A stretch of 64,000 nucleotides of DNA from Streptoalloteichus hindustanus (GTDB lineage Bacteria; Actinomycetota; Actinomycetes; Mycobacteriales; Pseudonocardiaceae), in assembly GCF_900129375.1 (NCBI RefSeq), contig NZ_FQVN01000008.1, positions 186,001-250,000 on the forward strand. Direction: 5' to 3'. The position numbers were made by a program, and so were the translations under genes. The notes below the pieces were generated by a model that worked only from the letters and a program-made list of their open reading frames with translations, was not told where the DNA came from and ran no database searches. Below are positions 18,929-25,995 of the stretch, one piece after another; position 1 is the stretch's first letter, and each line of letters begins with the position of its first letter.

Positions 18929-18992
18929 GCAAGGGCCGGGCGCGAAGGCCCGACAGGACGAAGATCAGAACCCCGGGAAGGGGGTGGCCACG

Positions 18993-19238
18993 ATGACGAG
19001 CACCATCTTGATGGTGACGACCCCTGGCTACCTGGTGCCCGGGGCCGCCGGTGTGAATGGTGAGCCGCAGCTGACCACGCGAGGCCGCTCGCAGGCCGAG
19101 CGGCGCGAGCAGCACGCCCGCCAAGAGCGCTTTGCCGCCATCGTTCCCACCGCCCTGCGGTCGCCGCTCGCCGTCGACGCAGATCTGCCGTCCGTCACTG
19201 TCCGTGGCTCTTCGAGCGCCCTGGAGACAAGCCCCTGA
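18993..19238 (+). CDS. Putative leader ORF in the whiB7 5' UTR
   Basis: An 81-codon frame inside the whiB7 leader. ATG 18993 has a strong GGGAAGGGGG site upstream; an in-frame GTG 9 bases earlier is a weaker alternative. The peptide begins MTSTILMVTTPGYLVPGAA and then turns into an Arg/Glu/Gln-rich stretch (RSQAERREQHARQERF) and an Ala/Leu/Asp end. It stops 24 bases before the attenuator hairpin. In mycobacteria and streptomycetes whiB7 leaders contain an upstream ORF whose stalled translation favours readthrough, so I infer the same function here. It could alternatively be a genuine small protein. No member of a known family is recognised. Confidence 0.6.
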   Translation: MTSTILMVTTPGYLVPGAAGVNGEPQLTTRGRSQAERREQHARQERFAAIVPTALRSPLAVDADLPSVTVRGSSSALETSP

Positions 19239-19262
19239 CCCCGTAGTCAGGACAGCCAGGCT

Positions 19263-19309
19263 CACGAAGGCCGCGGACCCGATACCGGATCCGCGGCCTT
19301 CGTGTTTCT
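19263..19309 (+). terminator. whiB7 leader attenuator (intrinsic terminator)
   Basis: A perfect 15-bp stem, CACGAAGGCCGCGGA (19263-19277) with its inverse (19290-19304), 12-base loop, followed at once by TTTCTC. It lies between the leader ORF and whiB7, so transcription should end here unless antitermination occurs. This is the layout known for antibiotic-induced whiB7 leaders. Confidence 0.82.
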
Positions 19310-19414
19310 CCGGTTCGCCGGAGACCGCACCACCAACCCGAGATGCAGCAACCCGAGATGCACGACCACCCATACCGAGACACGCCACCGCGTGATCGAA
19401 TGGAGGACTTCTTC

Positions 19415-19828
19415 ATGTTCACCGCCAACGTTCCGCTCACCGGCGGAACGCTGCCCGTCGCCCCGACCGTGGGAGGCTCCACCGTCGGCGTGGCCGAGCT
19501 GGCGACCGCGCTGCCGGAGGACGAGCTCGCCTTGCCCTGCCGGGTCAACAACGCCGACCTCTGGTTCGCCGAGGCCCCGGCCGAGCTGGAGCGGGCCAAG
19601 CGGCTCTGCGCCGACTGCCCGGTGAAGGCCCAGTGCCTGGCCGGCGCCCTGGCGCGACGGGAGCCCTGGGGAGTCTGGGGAGGCGAGATCTTCGAGCGGG
19701 GCGCCGTGATCGCCCGCAAGCGGCCGCGGGGCCGGCCGCGCAAGGAGGACCGCGAGGTGAGCGTCCCCGAGGCGCGGGCCCCCGAGGCGCGCGCCGAGCA
19801 GATGCGCGAGCAGGAGGCAGCCGCATGA
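19415..19828 (+). CDS. whiB7: WhiB7 transcriptional activator of antibiotic resistance
   Basis: A 137-residue Fe-S regulator. Cysteines 42, 65, 68 and 74 follow the WhiB C-x22-C-x2-C-x5-C pattern that holds a [4Fe-4S] cluster; EPWGVWGGE (83-91) is the WhiB7-type tryptophan/glycine motif that contacts sigma-A, and RGRPRK (105-110) is the AT-hook, unique to WhiB7 among WhiB proteins. WhiB7 activates intrinsic drug-resistance genes. ATG 19415 has GGAGG 8 bases upstream and is preferred over an ATG 15 bases earlier. The tail after the AT-hook (about 27 residues, Glu/Ala-rich) makes it longer than the mycobacterial protein. Regulation by promoter autoactivation and leader attenuation is visible upstream. 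Confidence 0.93.
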   Translation: MFTANVPLTGGTLPVAPTVGGSTVGVAELATALPEDELALPCRVNNADLWFAEAPAELERAKRLCADCPVKAQCLAGALARREPWGVWGGEIFERGAVIARKRPRGRPRKEDREVSVPEARAPEARAEQMREQEAAA

Positions 19829-20043
19829 GCGTCCAGCCCACACGCACCGCCCACGATCTCTGGGAGACCAACCCGATGCTGATGCACGAAGCCATGGCCA
19901 GAACCCGGATGCGGGAGGCGCAACGTTGGGCGGGCCAGCAACGGCTGGCCCGCCGCCTGGCCTCGGTCCACCGCTGGGAGTGGTTGGCCCGGTTCGCCGC
20001 CCGGCGGGCCGGTCGCGCCGCGACCGCGGTGGTCCTCGGCTGA
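19825..20043 (+). CDS. Small basic protein coupled to whiB7
   Basis: A 72-residue protein whose ATG overlaps the whiB7 stop (ATGA), so it is translated with WhiB7. It is rich in Arg, Ala and Trp, with a predicted helix TNPMLMHEAMARTRMREAQR near the start and a basic end RFAARRAGRAA. I recognise no family. Coupling and strong terminator hairpins just after it show it is the last gene of the whiB7 unit. It may be a stress-induced accessory of WhiB7, which is an inference from position only. An AGGAGG-like site within whiB7 (CAGGAGGCAG) precedes its start. Confidence 0.7.
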   Translation: MSVQPTRTAHDLWETNPMLMHEAMARTRMREAQRWAGQQRLARRLASVHRWEWLARFAARRAGRAATAVVLG

Positions 20044-20051
20044 TCCACCCA

Positions 20052-20100
20052 CGCCGGCCGGCGTCGCCTACCGCGGGCGACGCCGGCCGGCGCTTCTTCC
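20052..20100 (+). terminator. Terminator of the whiB7 unit
   Basis: A perfect 17-bp stem (20052-20068 with 20076-20092) and 7-base loop, followed by CTTCTTCC, starting 9 bases after the stop of the small coupled gene. Confidence 0.8.
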
Positions 20101-20101
20101 C

Positions 20102-20142
20102 GTCTCCCACCGTGATCCGCGATCTGGATCACGGTGGGAGAC
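20102..20142. repeat. Second 17-bp inverted repeat
   Basis: Arms 20102-20118 and 20126-20142 are exact inverses with a 7-base loop. It follows the previous hairpin by only a few bases. The core GATCCxxxxTCTGGATCACGG partly recurs near 20169 (GATCCAGATCACGGG), 57 bases upstream of the next start, so it could be a regulator site as well as a backup terminator. Confidence 0.6.
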
Positions 20143-20225
20143 GACTGCCGCCGGTCCGGCGCGGAGCGATCCAGATCACGGGAACGTGGGGTGTCCCACA
20201 CCCGAACGGCGTATCCTCCGCGAGC

Positions 20226-20405
20226 GTGAACGATCAGGTGGTGGCGTGTGACCGGTGCGAGGCGCGGCGTGATCCGCGGGACGCGATGGCCGCGGTGACC
20301 TGGGTGCCCGAGCGCACGTCGGGGGCCACCCGCTGGCTCTGCCCCGACTGCGCGCGCAGGCACGTGCGCGACATCGAGGGCAAGCTGCCCGTCGAGTGGT
20401 GGTGA
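20226..20405 (+). CDS. Small zinc-ribbon protein, 59 aa
   Basis: A 59-residue protein with two CxxC pairs, CDRCEAR (8-14) and CPDCARR (39-45), spaced as in a zinc ribbon, and an aromatic VEWW end. It is probably a cytosolic zinc-binding protein of unknown role. GTG 20226 is preceded by TATCCT (20212-20217) at 8 bases, a leaderless start. It is convergent with the ABC1 kinase, with only 4 bases between stops. The strong hairpins upstream separate it from the whiB7 unit, so it has its own promoter. Confidence 0.72.
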   Translation: MNDQVVACDRCEARRDPRDAMAAVTWVPERTSGATRWLCPDCARRHVRDIEGKLPVEWW

Positions 20406-20409
20406 GCGG

Positions 20410-21738
20410 TCAGCCGGCCGACGGCTCGTCGTCGGCGAAGCCGGGCTGCCAGCGGGCGACGATCTCGCGGGCCGGGACCTCGGCGTCGAGCTGGCACATG
20501 ATCCCGATCGCGCCGAACGTCACCCGGTGGATCATCAGGTAGTTGGGCGGCAGGTTCAGCGACCGCCCGGTGTGGAAGTCCCTGCCCTGCAGGTCGCCGA
20601 TCCGCTCGACCTGGGACTGCAGCCACCGCCGGGAGAACCGGAACCGCTCGGACCGCATCGGGTCGACGAACGGGGAGAGGTAGGCGAGGACCTCCTCGGC
20701 GTCCAGCTCGGTGCCGGGCCGGACGAACCGCTCGTCGCGCAGGAGCTGGAGCAGCTCCTCGGACTGGCCCCGCAGCGCGAGCCGGACCATCAGGCCCAAC
20801 GTGCGGGGCAGGCCGTGCGGCAGCCGAGCCACCGCCCCGTAGTCGATCACGCACAGCCGACCGTCGTCGAGCAGCATGAAGTTGCCGGGGTGCGGGTCGG
20901 CGTGCAGCAGGCCGGACCTGGCAGGGGACGAGAAGTGGAACTCGGCGAGCAGCCGGCCGGCCGCGTCCCGTTCCGCGCGCTCGCCGTCCTGGATGATGCG
21001 GGACAACGGCCGCCCGGAGACCCACTCGGTGACCATGACCTTGGGCGCGCTGGCCACCACCCTCGGGACCCGCACCCGGGGGTCGCCGTCGAAGGCGGCG
21101 GCGAAGGCGCGCTGGCTGTCGGCCTCGCCCCGGTAGTCCAACTCCTCGGCCATCCGGTCGCGCAGCTCCTCCAGCAGCGGCTTGACCTCGGTGCCCGGCA
21201 CCAGGGCCTGGAACAGCCGGCTGAACCGCTGGAGCTGTCGCAGGTCGGCCAGCAACGCCTCGTCGGCGCCCGGGTACTGGACCTTGACCGCGACCTCGCG
21301 GCCGTCGTGCCACACCGCCCGGTGCACCTGTCCGATGCTCGCCGCCGCGGCCGGGGTGTCGTCGAACTCGGCGAACCGCCGCGCCCAGCTCCGGCCGAGC
21401 TGCTCGGCGAGCACGCGGTGCACCGCCCTGGTCGGCATGGGCGGGGCGGCGGACTGGAGCTTGGTCAACGCCTCCCGGTACGGGGCGGCCAGCTCGTCGG
21501 GCACCGCCGCCTCGAACACGCTCAGCGCCTGCCCGAACTTCATCGCGCCGCCCTTGAGCTGGCCGAGGACCGCGAACACCTGCTCGGCGGTCTTCGCGGA
21601 GACCTCGGCCGAGACCTCCTCGGCGCTGCGCCCGACCAGCCGTTTGCCCCAGCCGGCCGCGACCCGGCCCGCGACGCCGATCGGCAGGCTGGCGAGCTTG
21701 GCGGTGCGCTGCACGGTCCGGCGCGGGATGTCGGTCAC
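20410..21738 (-). CDS. ABC1/UbiB-family atypical kinase (Rv3197-like)
   Basis: A 442-residue ABC1/ADCK/UbiB kinase-like ATPase. It shows the family's KxGQ motif (KFGQALS, about 67), the Ala-rich nucleotide loop AAAASIGQVHRA (about 131), the invariant Lys in VAVKVQYPG (about 150), the catalytic loop LLHADPHPGNFM (about 278) and VIDYGA (about 297). UbiB proteins act as ATPases in quinone biosynthesis; the mycobacterial orthologue adjacent to whiB7 has been linked to macrolide tolerance. GTG 21738 follows AAGGGAGA; an upstream ATG in frame lacks homology. It is monocistronic or leads the minus-strand set. All key residues are present. Confidence 0.88.
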   Translation of the reverse strand: MTDIPRRTVQRTAKLASLPIGVAGRVAAGWGKRLVGRSAEEVSAEVSAKTAEQVFAVLGQLKGGAMKFGQALSVFEAAVPDELAAPYREALTKLQSAAPPMPTRAVHRVLAEQLGRSWARRFAEFDDTPAAAASIGQVHRAVWHDGREVAVKVQYPGADEALLADLRQLQRFSRLFQALVPGTEVKPLLEELRDRMAEELDYRGEADSQRAFAAAFDGDPRVRVPRVVASAPKVMVTEWVSGRPLSRIIQDGERAERDAAGRLLAEFHFSSPARSGLLHADPHPGNFMLLDDGRLCVIDYGAVARLPHGLPRTLGLMVRLALRGQSEELLQLLRDERFVRPGTELDAEEVLAYLSPFVDPMRSERFRFSRRWLQSQVERIGDLQGRDFHTGRSLNLPPNYLMIHRVTFGAIGIMCQLDAEVPAREIVARWQPGFADDEPSAG

Positions 21739-21905
21739 GCGGCGATTCTCCCTTGAGCGGTCACGTCGACGCACCACAGTCGGGGCCACGCCGGCGTTGT
21801 CTCGTCACGCTACCCATGAGCCCCGTGGCGGTTCTTCCCCCAACCGGCCCAACGGGCCCGTGACGCCGCGCGCCCGCGGTGACCGTGGTCCCTTCCCCCA
21901 GATCA

Positions 21906-22973
21906 TCACCCGCGGACCCGCCAGCAGGGGCAGTCGGGGTGCCGGTGCCACGAGCGCCGCACCACCGTCGCCCGCGCCGGGTCGAGCTCCAGGGTGCCGT
22001 CGACCGTGGCCGGCGGAACGGCGCCCGCGTGTCGCCAGCCCAGCGCGAGCAGCGCCTGGCTCACGGCGAGCCCGGCGGTGGCCATGGCGCAGCCCAGGTC
22101 CACCGGCTGGGCGCGGCCCGAGAGCTGCGCGGCCAGCGCGGGCCACCGGGGGTCGTGATCGGCCCGGATCAGGTCGTGGCAGGTCACGCAGCTCGTCCGA
22201 CCGGGGAGGACGAGCGGGCCGACCACGCCCGTGCCGTCGCGCACGCGGACCAGCAGGTGCGGGACCGCCGCCCTGGTGAGGCGGCGGACGAGCCGCGGGT
22301 CGGGCACCACCGCGTCGGCCAGCACCGCCAGCTCGTACGGCCGGGCCGGCGGGGTCCGGCTGGCCCGCACCCCGGGGGCGGCGCGGCAGACCGCGTCGAC
22401 CGCCGCCAGGCCGCGCTCCCGGCCGATGTCCTCGTCGAGGTAGCCGCACCCGGTGTCCTCCGGGTGGACGTTCCCCTCGGCGAGCACGTGGACCCGGCCG
22501 ACGCCGGCCGCCGCGAGCATCGTCGCCACCGCGACCGCGAGTCGGCCGTCGCCGTGCACGACGACCGTGGTCTCGGCGCGTTCCGCGAGCGCGGCCCGCC
22601 CGGGACGACCGGTCCGCAGGGTCCACGCGACCAGGTCCGGCGCCAACCGGGGTGGCAGCACGGTGGGCGCGGCCGACGGGGGCGCCATCGCGTCCTCGAC
22701 CAGCCCACCCCTGGCCAGCAGGGTGAGCAGCTCGGTCACCTCGCGCGGGCTGGAGCCGCCCGCAGCCCCCTGGCGCACCAGCTCGGCCACGGTGTGCCGC
22801 CCGTCCAGCTCCCGCAGCACGCCCGCCTGACCCGGGCTCAGCCCGCTGATCACGGCGGCGCGCGCCGGGTCGACGCCCAGCTGCGCGGTGTCCGGCGCCC
22901 GCCACAGGAGCGGGAGCCCGGGCAGCAGCCGTGGCCGGCGGGGGAGTGTGGCGTGGGTCTCACTCGTGGTCAT
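21906..22973 (-). CDS. ThiF/E1-like protein with N-terminal peptide-binding-like domain (Rv3196-like)
   Basis: A 355-residue protein. Residues 35-105 (LSPGQAGVLRELDGRHTVAELV...EVTELLTLLARGGLVED) look like a PqqD/RRE-type winged helix that binds precursor peptides in RiPP systems. Residues 135-350 resemble a ThiF/E1 Rossmann domain: VVVHGDGRLAVAVA, a CVTCHDLIR block (about 265) and a C-terminal CPCW, together a possible zinc site. The Arg/Asp residues that adenylate in true E1 enzymes are not evident, so it may bind rather than activate. The gene is conserved beside whiB7 in mycobacteria. ATG 22973 is the best start; no Shine-Dalgarno is clear. Function is unknown. Confidence 0.72.
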   Translation of the reverse strand: MTTSETHATLPRRPRLLPGLPLLWRAPDTAQLGVDPARAAVISGLSPGQAGVLRELDGRHTVAELVRQGAAGGSSPREVTELLTLLARGGLVEDAMAPPSAAPTVLPPRLAPDLVAWTLRTGRPGRAALAERAETTVVVHGDGRLAVAVATMLAAAGVGRVHVLAEGNVHPEDTGCGYLDEDIGRERGLAAVDAVCRAAPGVRASRTPPARPYELAVLADAVVPDPRLVRRLTRAAVPHLLVRVRDGTGVVGPLVLPGRTSCVTCHDLIRADHDPRWPALAAQLSGRAQPVDLGCAMATAGLAVSQALLALGWRHAGAVPPATVDGTLELDPARATVVRRSWHRHPDCPCWRVRG

Positions 22974-23012
22974 GCCGGCAGCGTGCCAGCGCCGGACCAG
23001 AAGGGAAAACGG

Positions 23013-23041
23013 CTGTCCACAGGCCGCCGGAGTTGTCCACA
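23013..23041 (+). promoter_or_regulatory. Pair of DnaA-box-like sequences
   Basis: CTGTCCACA (23013-23021) and TTGTCCACA (23033-23041) are in the same orientation with starts 20 bases apart, in the gap between the ThiF-like gene and DUF5679. TTGTCCACA is the preferred DnaA box of high-GC actinobacteria. Binding is inferred only. Confidence 0.45.
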
Positions 23042-23103
23042 GGACAGCGTCGAGGGGTGGCCCGCCGGTGACGGGACCACCCCTCGACACGGGGGCCAGG
23101 ACG

Positions 23104-23268
23104 TCAGGACTCCTTGCCCAGGATGCGTGTCATCTTGGTGCCGCAGACCGGACATACCCCCTTGGCCATCCGGCGGCCGCTCTTCTCCTCGACCTTGCCC
23201 TCGAAGTCGCGCTTCTCGCGGCACTTCACGCAGTAACCGTTGTAGGTGGATGTGGACGTCTGAGCCAC
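23104..23268 (-). CDS. DUF5679-type small zinc protein, 54 aa
   Basis: A 54-residue protein with CVKCREKR (13-20) and CPVCGTKMTRI (39-49), the two CxxC knuckles and MAKGVCPVCGTK pattern of the DUF5679 family. These are cytosolic zinc-binding proteins of unknown role. The GTG at 23268 has AAGGGAGG seven bases upstream, whereas longer in-frame versions have no coding character. It is upstream of, and on the same strand as, the ThiF-like gene, 130 bases away. The proximity of a zinc-knuckle small protein to an E1-like protein is suggestive but not proof of a pathway. Confidence 0.85.
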   Translation of the reverse strand: MAQTSTSTYNGYCVKCREKRDFEGKVEEKSGRRMAKGVCPVCGTKMTRILGKES

Positions 23269-23561
23269 GGCTGCCTCCCTTACGAGACGGGCCCCGGCCG
23301 GTGCGGCCGGGCTGAGCACGGACCGCGTGCCGCACTCGGGGACCTCCAGGCGCCCTCGGCGCATCCCTCGGCCGCCGCCGCGGCCGCCCCTCTCCCCACC
23401 GGTGAGGTTCCGCGGAGGGCCACCTGCCGGCCACGCTACCTCCGGACCCATGGTCGTTCCCGCATTCACGCAGGTAGGCCTGGCCCAGGCCGGTCTTGTT
23501 CACCCGGAACGGTGGGATTCGGGGTCCCGTGACGTCGGGGGTGCCGCCTACGGTGTGCGGC

Positions 23562-24353
23562 GTGGCCGAAACCAGCCGGACGCCCGCACGCGCGTCTCGC
23601 GGGACCCCCGCGACCGCGTCCCGCGGGAAAGCCGCGCCCAGCGACACCGCCGGGCTGAGCAGGGCGCCCGCCAAGCCCAGGCGCGCGCCCGCAGCCAATC
23701 CCACCAGGGCCCCCGCACCCGGGGACAGCAGGACACCCGCACCGATATCCGGCGGGGCACCCGCACCCGGGTCGACGACCAGGGTGGAGGTCCGCCGGAG
23801 CCGCCGGCGCCAGCGGACCGTGAGCGCCTACCGGGAGGGCGACACCGTCGTCGTGCTCATCCCGGCCCGGATGACCAGGGCCGAGGAGGAGCACTGGGTG
23901 GCGGAGATGCTGCGTCGCCTCGAACGCAGCGAGACCCGCCGCCGCTCGCCCGCGCGGGCCTCGGACGCGGCGCTGCTCGCCCGCTGCCGCGAGCTGTCCC
24001 AGCGGCACCTGGGCGGCCGGGCGGTCCCCCGCAGCGTGCGGTGGGTGCCGCCGATGCGCACCCGGTGGGCCTCCTGCACGCCGGCGGACCGGACGATCCG
24101 GATCAGCGACCGGCTCCGCGACGTGCCGGCGTGGGTCCTCGACTACGTGCTGGTGCACGAGCTGGCGCACCTGCTCGTGCCCGGCCACGGCCCCGACTTC
24201 TGGGAGCTGGTGAACGTCTACCCCCGCACGGAACGGGCGATCGGCTACCTGGAGGGCCTCTCCGCCGCCGCGGGGTGGGACGTCGGGGGCGACGACACGG
24301 GCGAGGTCGCCGCGGAGGACGCCGACACCGGCGTCGCGGCCTGCGACGACTGA
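23562..24353 (+). CDS. YgjP-like M48-clan metallopeptidase
   Basis: A 263-residue protein. The C-terminal two thirds is a YgjP/DUF45-type peptidase: RWASCTP (about 169) and the zinc motif HELAHLLVPGHGPDFW (about 200), with HExxH plus a downstream His. The first 75 residues are a low-complexity Ala/Pro/Arg/Thr stretch with repeats such as ASRGTPATASRG. GTG 23562 is supported by TACGGT (23549-23554) 7 bases upstream, but an in-frame GTG near 23784, just before the folded domain, remains possible. It probably acts in the cytosol. It is convergent with the Rv3195-like gene across a strong terminator. Confidence 0.82.
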   Translation: MAETSRTPARASRGTPATASRGKAAPSDTAGLSRAPAKPRRAPAANPTRAPAPGDSRTPAPISGGAPAPGSTTRVEVRRSRRRQRTVSAYREGDTVVVLIPARMTRAEEEHWVAEMLRRLERSETRRRSPARASDAALLARCRELSQRHLGGRAVPRSVRWVPPMRTRWASCTPADRTIRISDRLRDVPAWVLDYVLVHELAHLLVPGHGPDFWELVNVYPRTERAIGYLEGLSAAAGWDVGGDDTGEVAAEDADTGVAACDD

Positions 24354-24374
24354 CCCGGCCGCGTCAGCCGGACG

Positions 24375-24410
24375 ACGGCGGCCCGCCTCCCGGAGGAGGC
24401 GGGCCGCCGT
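24375..24410. terminator. Bidirectional terminator, perfect 16-bp stem
   Basis: Arms 24375-24390 and 24395-24410 are exact inverses with a CGGA tetraloop, between the convergent stops at 24353 and 24446. Confidence 0.85.
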
Positions 24411-24445
24411 GCGTCAGCCGTCGGTCGCGCGTCGGTCGTCGGTCG

Positions 24446-25912
24446 TCAGCGCCCGGCGTCGCCGGGCTGGTCCTCCGCGCCGCCCTCGGTCGGCTTGTCG
24501 GTCGACTTGTTCTCGGGGCCACCGGGCTCGGTCCCGCCCTCGGCCCGGCGCCGGTGCTCCCGCTCCAGCGCGGCGAGCGGGTCCTCCAGCTCGTTCGCGC
24601 CCGCGCCGAGCCGCTCGGCGAAACCGAGCGGGTCGTCCAGGTCCTCGGCGGTCGGCACCAGGTCGGGGTGCGCCCACAGGCCGTCCCGCGTCTCGACGCC
24701 GTGCTGGTCGCCGACCAGCCGCCACAGCGCGGCCGCCGCCCGCAGCCGGCGGGGCCGCAGCTCCAGGCCGACCAGCGTGGCGAAGGTCTGCTCCGCGGGG
24801 CCGCCGCTGGCCCGCCGGCGGCGCAGCGTCTCCCGCAGCGCGTCCGCGCCCGGAAGCCGCTCGCCGACCGCGTCGCCCACGACGACGTCCACCCAGCCCT
24901 CGACCAGCGCCAGCAGCGTCTCCAGCCGGGCCAGCGCCGCCTTCTGCTCCGGGGTGGTCTGCGGCTCCAGCAGCCCGGACTGCATGGCCTCCTCGATCGA
25001 GGCCGGGTTGGTCGGGTCCATCTGGCTGGCCAGCTGCTCCAGGGCCGAGGTGTCCACGCGGATGCCCCGCGCGTACTCCTCCACCGTCGCCAGCAGGCGC
25101 TGCCGCAGCCACGGGACGTGCGTGAACAGCCGCTGGTGCGCGGCCTCGCGCGCGGCGAGGAAGACCATGACCTCGCTGGCCGGGCGCTCCAGGCCGGCGG
25201 TGAACTTCTCGATGTTGGCCGGCAGCAGCGCCGCGACGCCCTCCTCGCCCAGCGGCAGGCCGACGTCGGTCGAGGTCAGCACCTCCGCGGCGAGCTGGCC
25301 CAGCGCGTTGCCGAGCTGCGAGCCGAACGCGAGTCCGCCCATCTGGCCGAGCATCGACAGCAGCGGTCCGGCCGCCTGCTTGGCCTCCGCCGGCATGGCG
25401 TCCACCCACGCGCCGGCCACGCGCTGCGCCACCGGGTCGCACAGGCGTTGCCAGGTCGGCAGGGTCCGCTCGACCCACTCCTCGCCGGACCACGCCCGGG
25501 TGGTGCGCGCGCCGGCCGGCAACGCGGTCGCCGGGTCCAGCCACAGCTCCGCGAGGCGCACGGCGTCGGCCACCGCGCCGGCCTGCTCGCGAGTGGGCGT
25601 GCCGGCGCCCGCGGACGCGAGCCGCTGCCCGGCGAGCTGCTTGGCGAGGTCGTAGTTGACCGGTCCGCTCGACGTCGTCGCCTGGCTCAGCATCTGCCCG
25701 AGCTGGGTCAGCATCTGGCCCAACTGGCCGAAGTCGAACGCGCCGGCGCCCCCGGGGAACGACCCGAAGCCGGGGGGGAACCCGCCGCCCGGCGGCAGCC
25801 CCTGCGGGTCGGACCCGCCGGGCCGCTCGCCACCCGGCTGCTTCCCCGAGTCCCCCCGGCGCTCGCGGTCGTCGGGGTCCGGCGGCTGGAACCCGAACGG
25901 CACATCGCTCAT
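24446..25912 (-). CDS. Zincin-like metallopeptidase, Rv3195 family
   Basis: A 488-residue protein of the actinobacterial zincin-like type 2 family. An N-terminal Pro/Gly-rich head (1-60, PPGGGFPPGFGSFPGG) is followed by an all-helical domain with Gln/Leu-rich helices (FGQLGQMLTQLGQML), the family's characteristic FLAAREAAHQRLF (about 233) that replaces a normal HExxH, and a disordered acidic tail. The lack of a full HExxH makes catalysis uncertain. The ATG at 25912 is preceded 6 bases upstream by TACGGT (minus strand, 25919-25924), so the mRNA is probably leaderless. It is divergent from the PDZ-Lon gene, as Rv3195 is from Rv3194c in mycobacteria. Confidence 0.82.
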   Translation of the reverse strand: MSDVPFGFQPPDPDDRERRGDSGKQPGGERPGGSDPQGLPPGGGFPPGFGSFPGGAGAFDFGQLGQMLTQLGQMLSQATTSSGPVNYDLAKQLAGQRLASAGAGTPTREQAGAVADAVRLAELWLDPATALPAGARTTRAWSGEEWVERTLPTWQRLCDPVAQRVAGAWVDAMPAEAKQAAGPLLSMLGQMGGLAFGSQLGNALGQLAAEVLTSTDVGLPLGEEGVAALLPANIEKFTAGLERPASEVMVFLAAREAAHQRLFTHVPWLRQRLLATVEEYARGIRVDTSALEQLASQMDPTNPASIEEAMQSGLLEPQTTPEQKAALARLETLLALVEGWVDVVVGDAVGERLPGADALRETLRRRRASGGPAEQTFATLVGLELRPRRLRAAAALWRLVGDQHGVETRDGLWAHPDLVPTAEDLDDPLGFAERLGAGANELEDPLAALEREHRRRAEGGTEPGGPENKSTDKPTEGGAEDQPGDAGR

Positions 25913-25995
25913 ATGTCCACCGTACGCGGGGCGTCCGGGGGTGGCGGGCAGCGGTTCGCGGTGAGCGTGACGGTTGGCCCGTAGGCTTTCGGACC

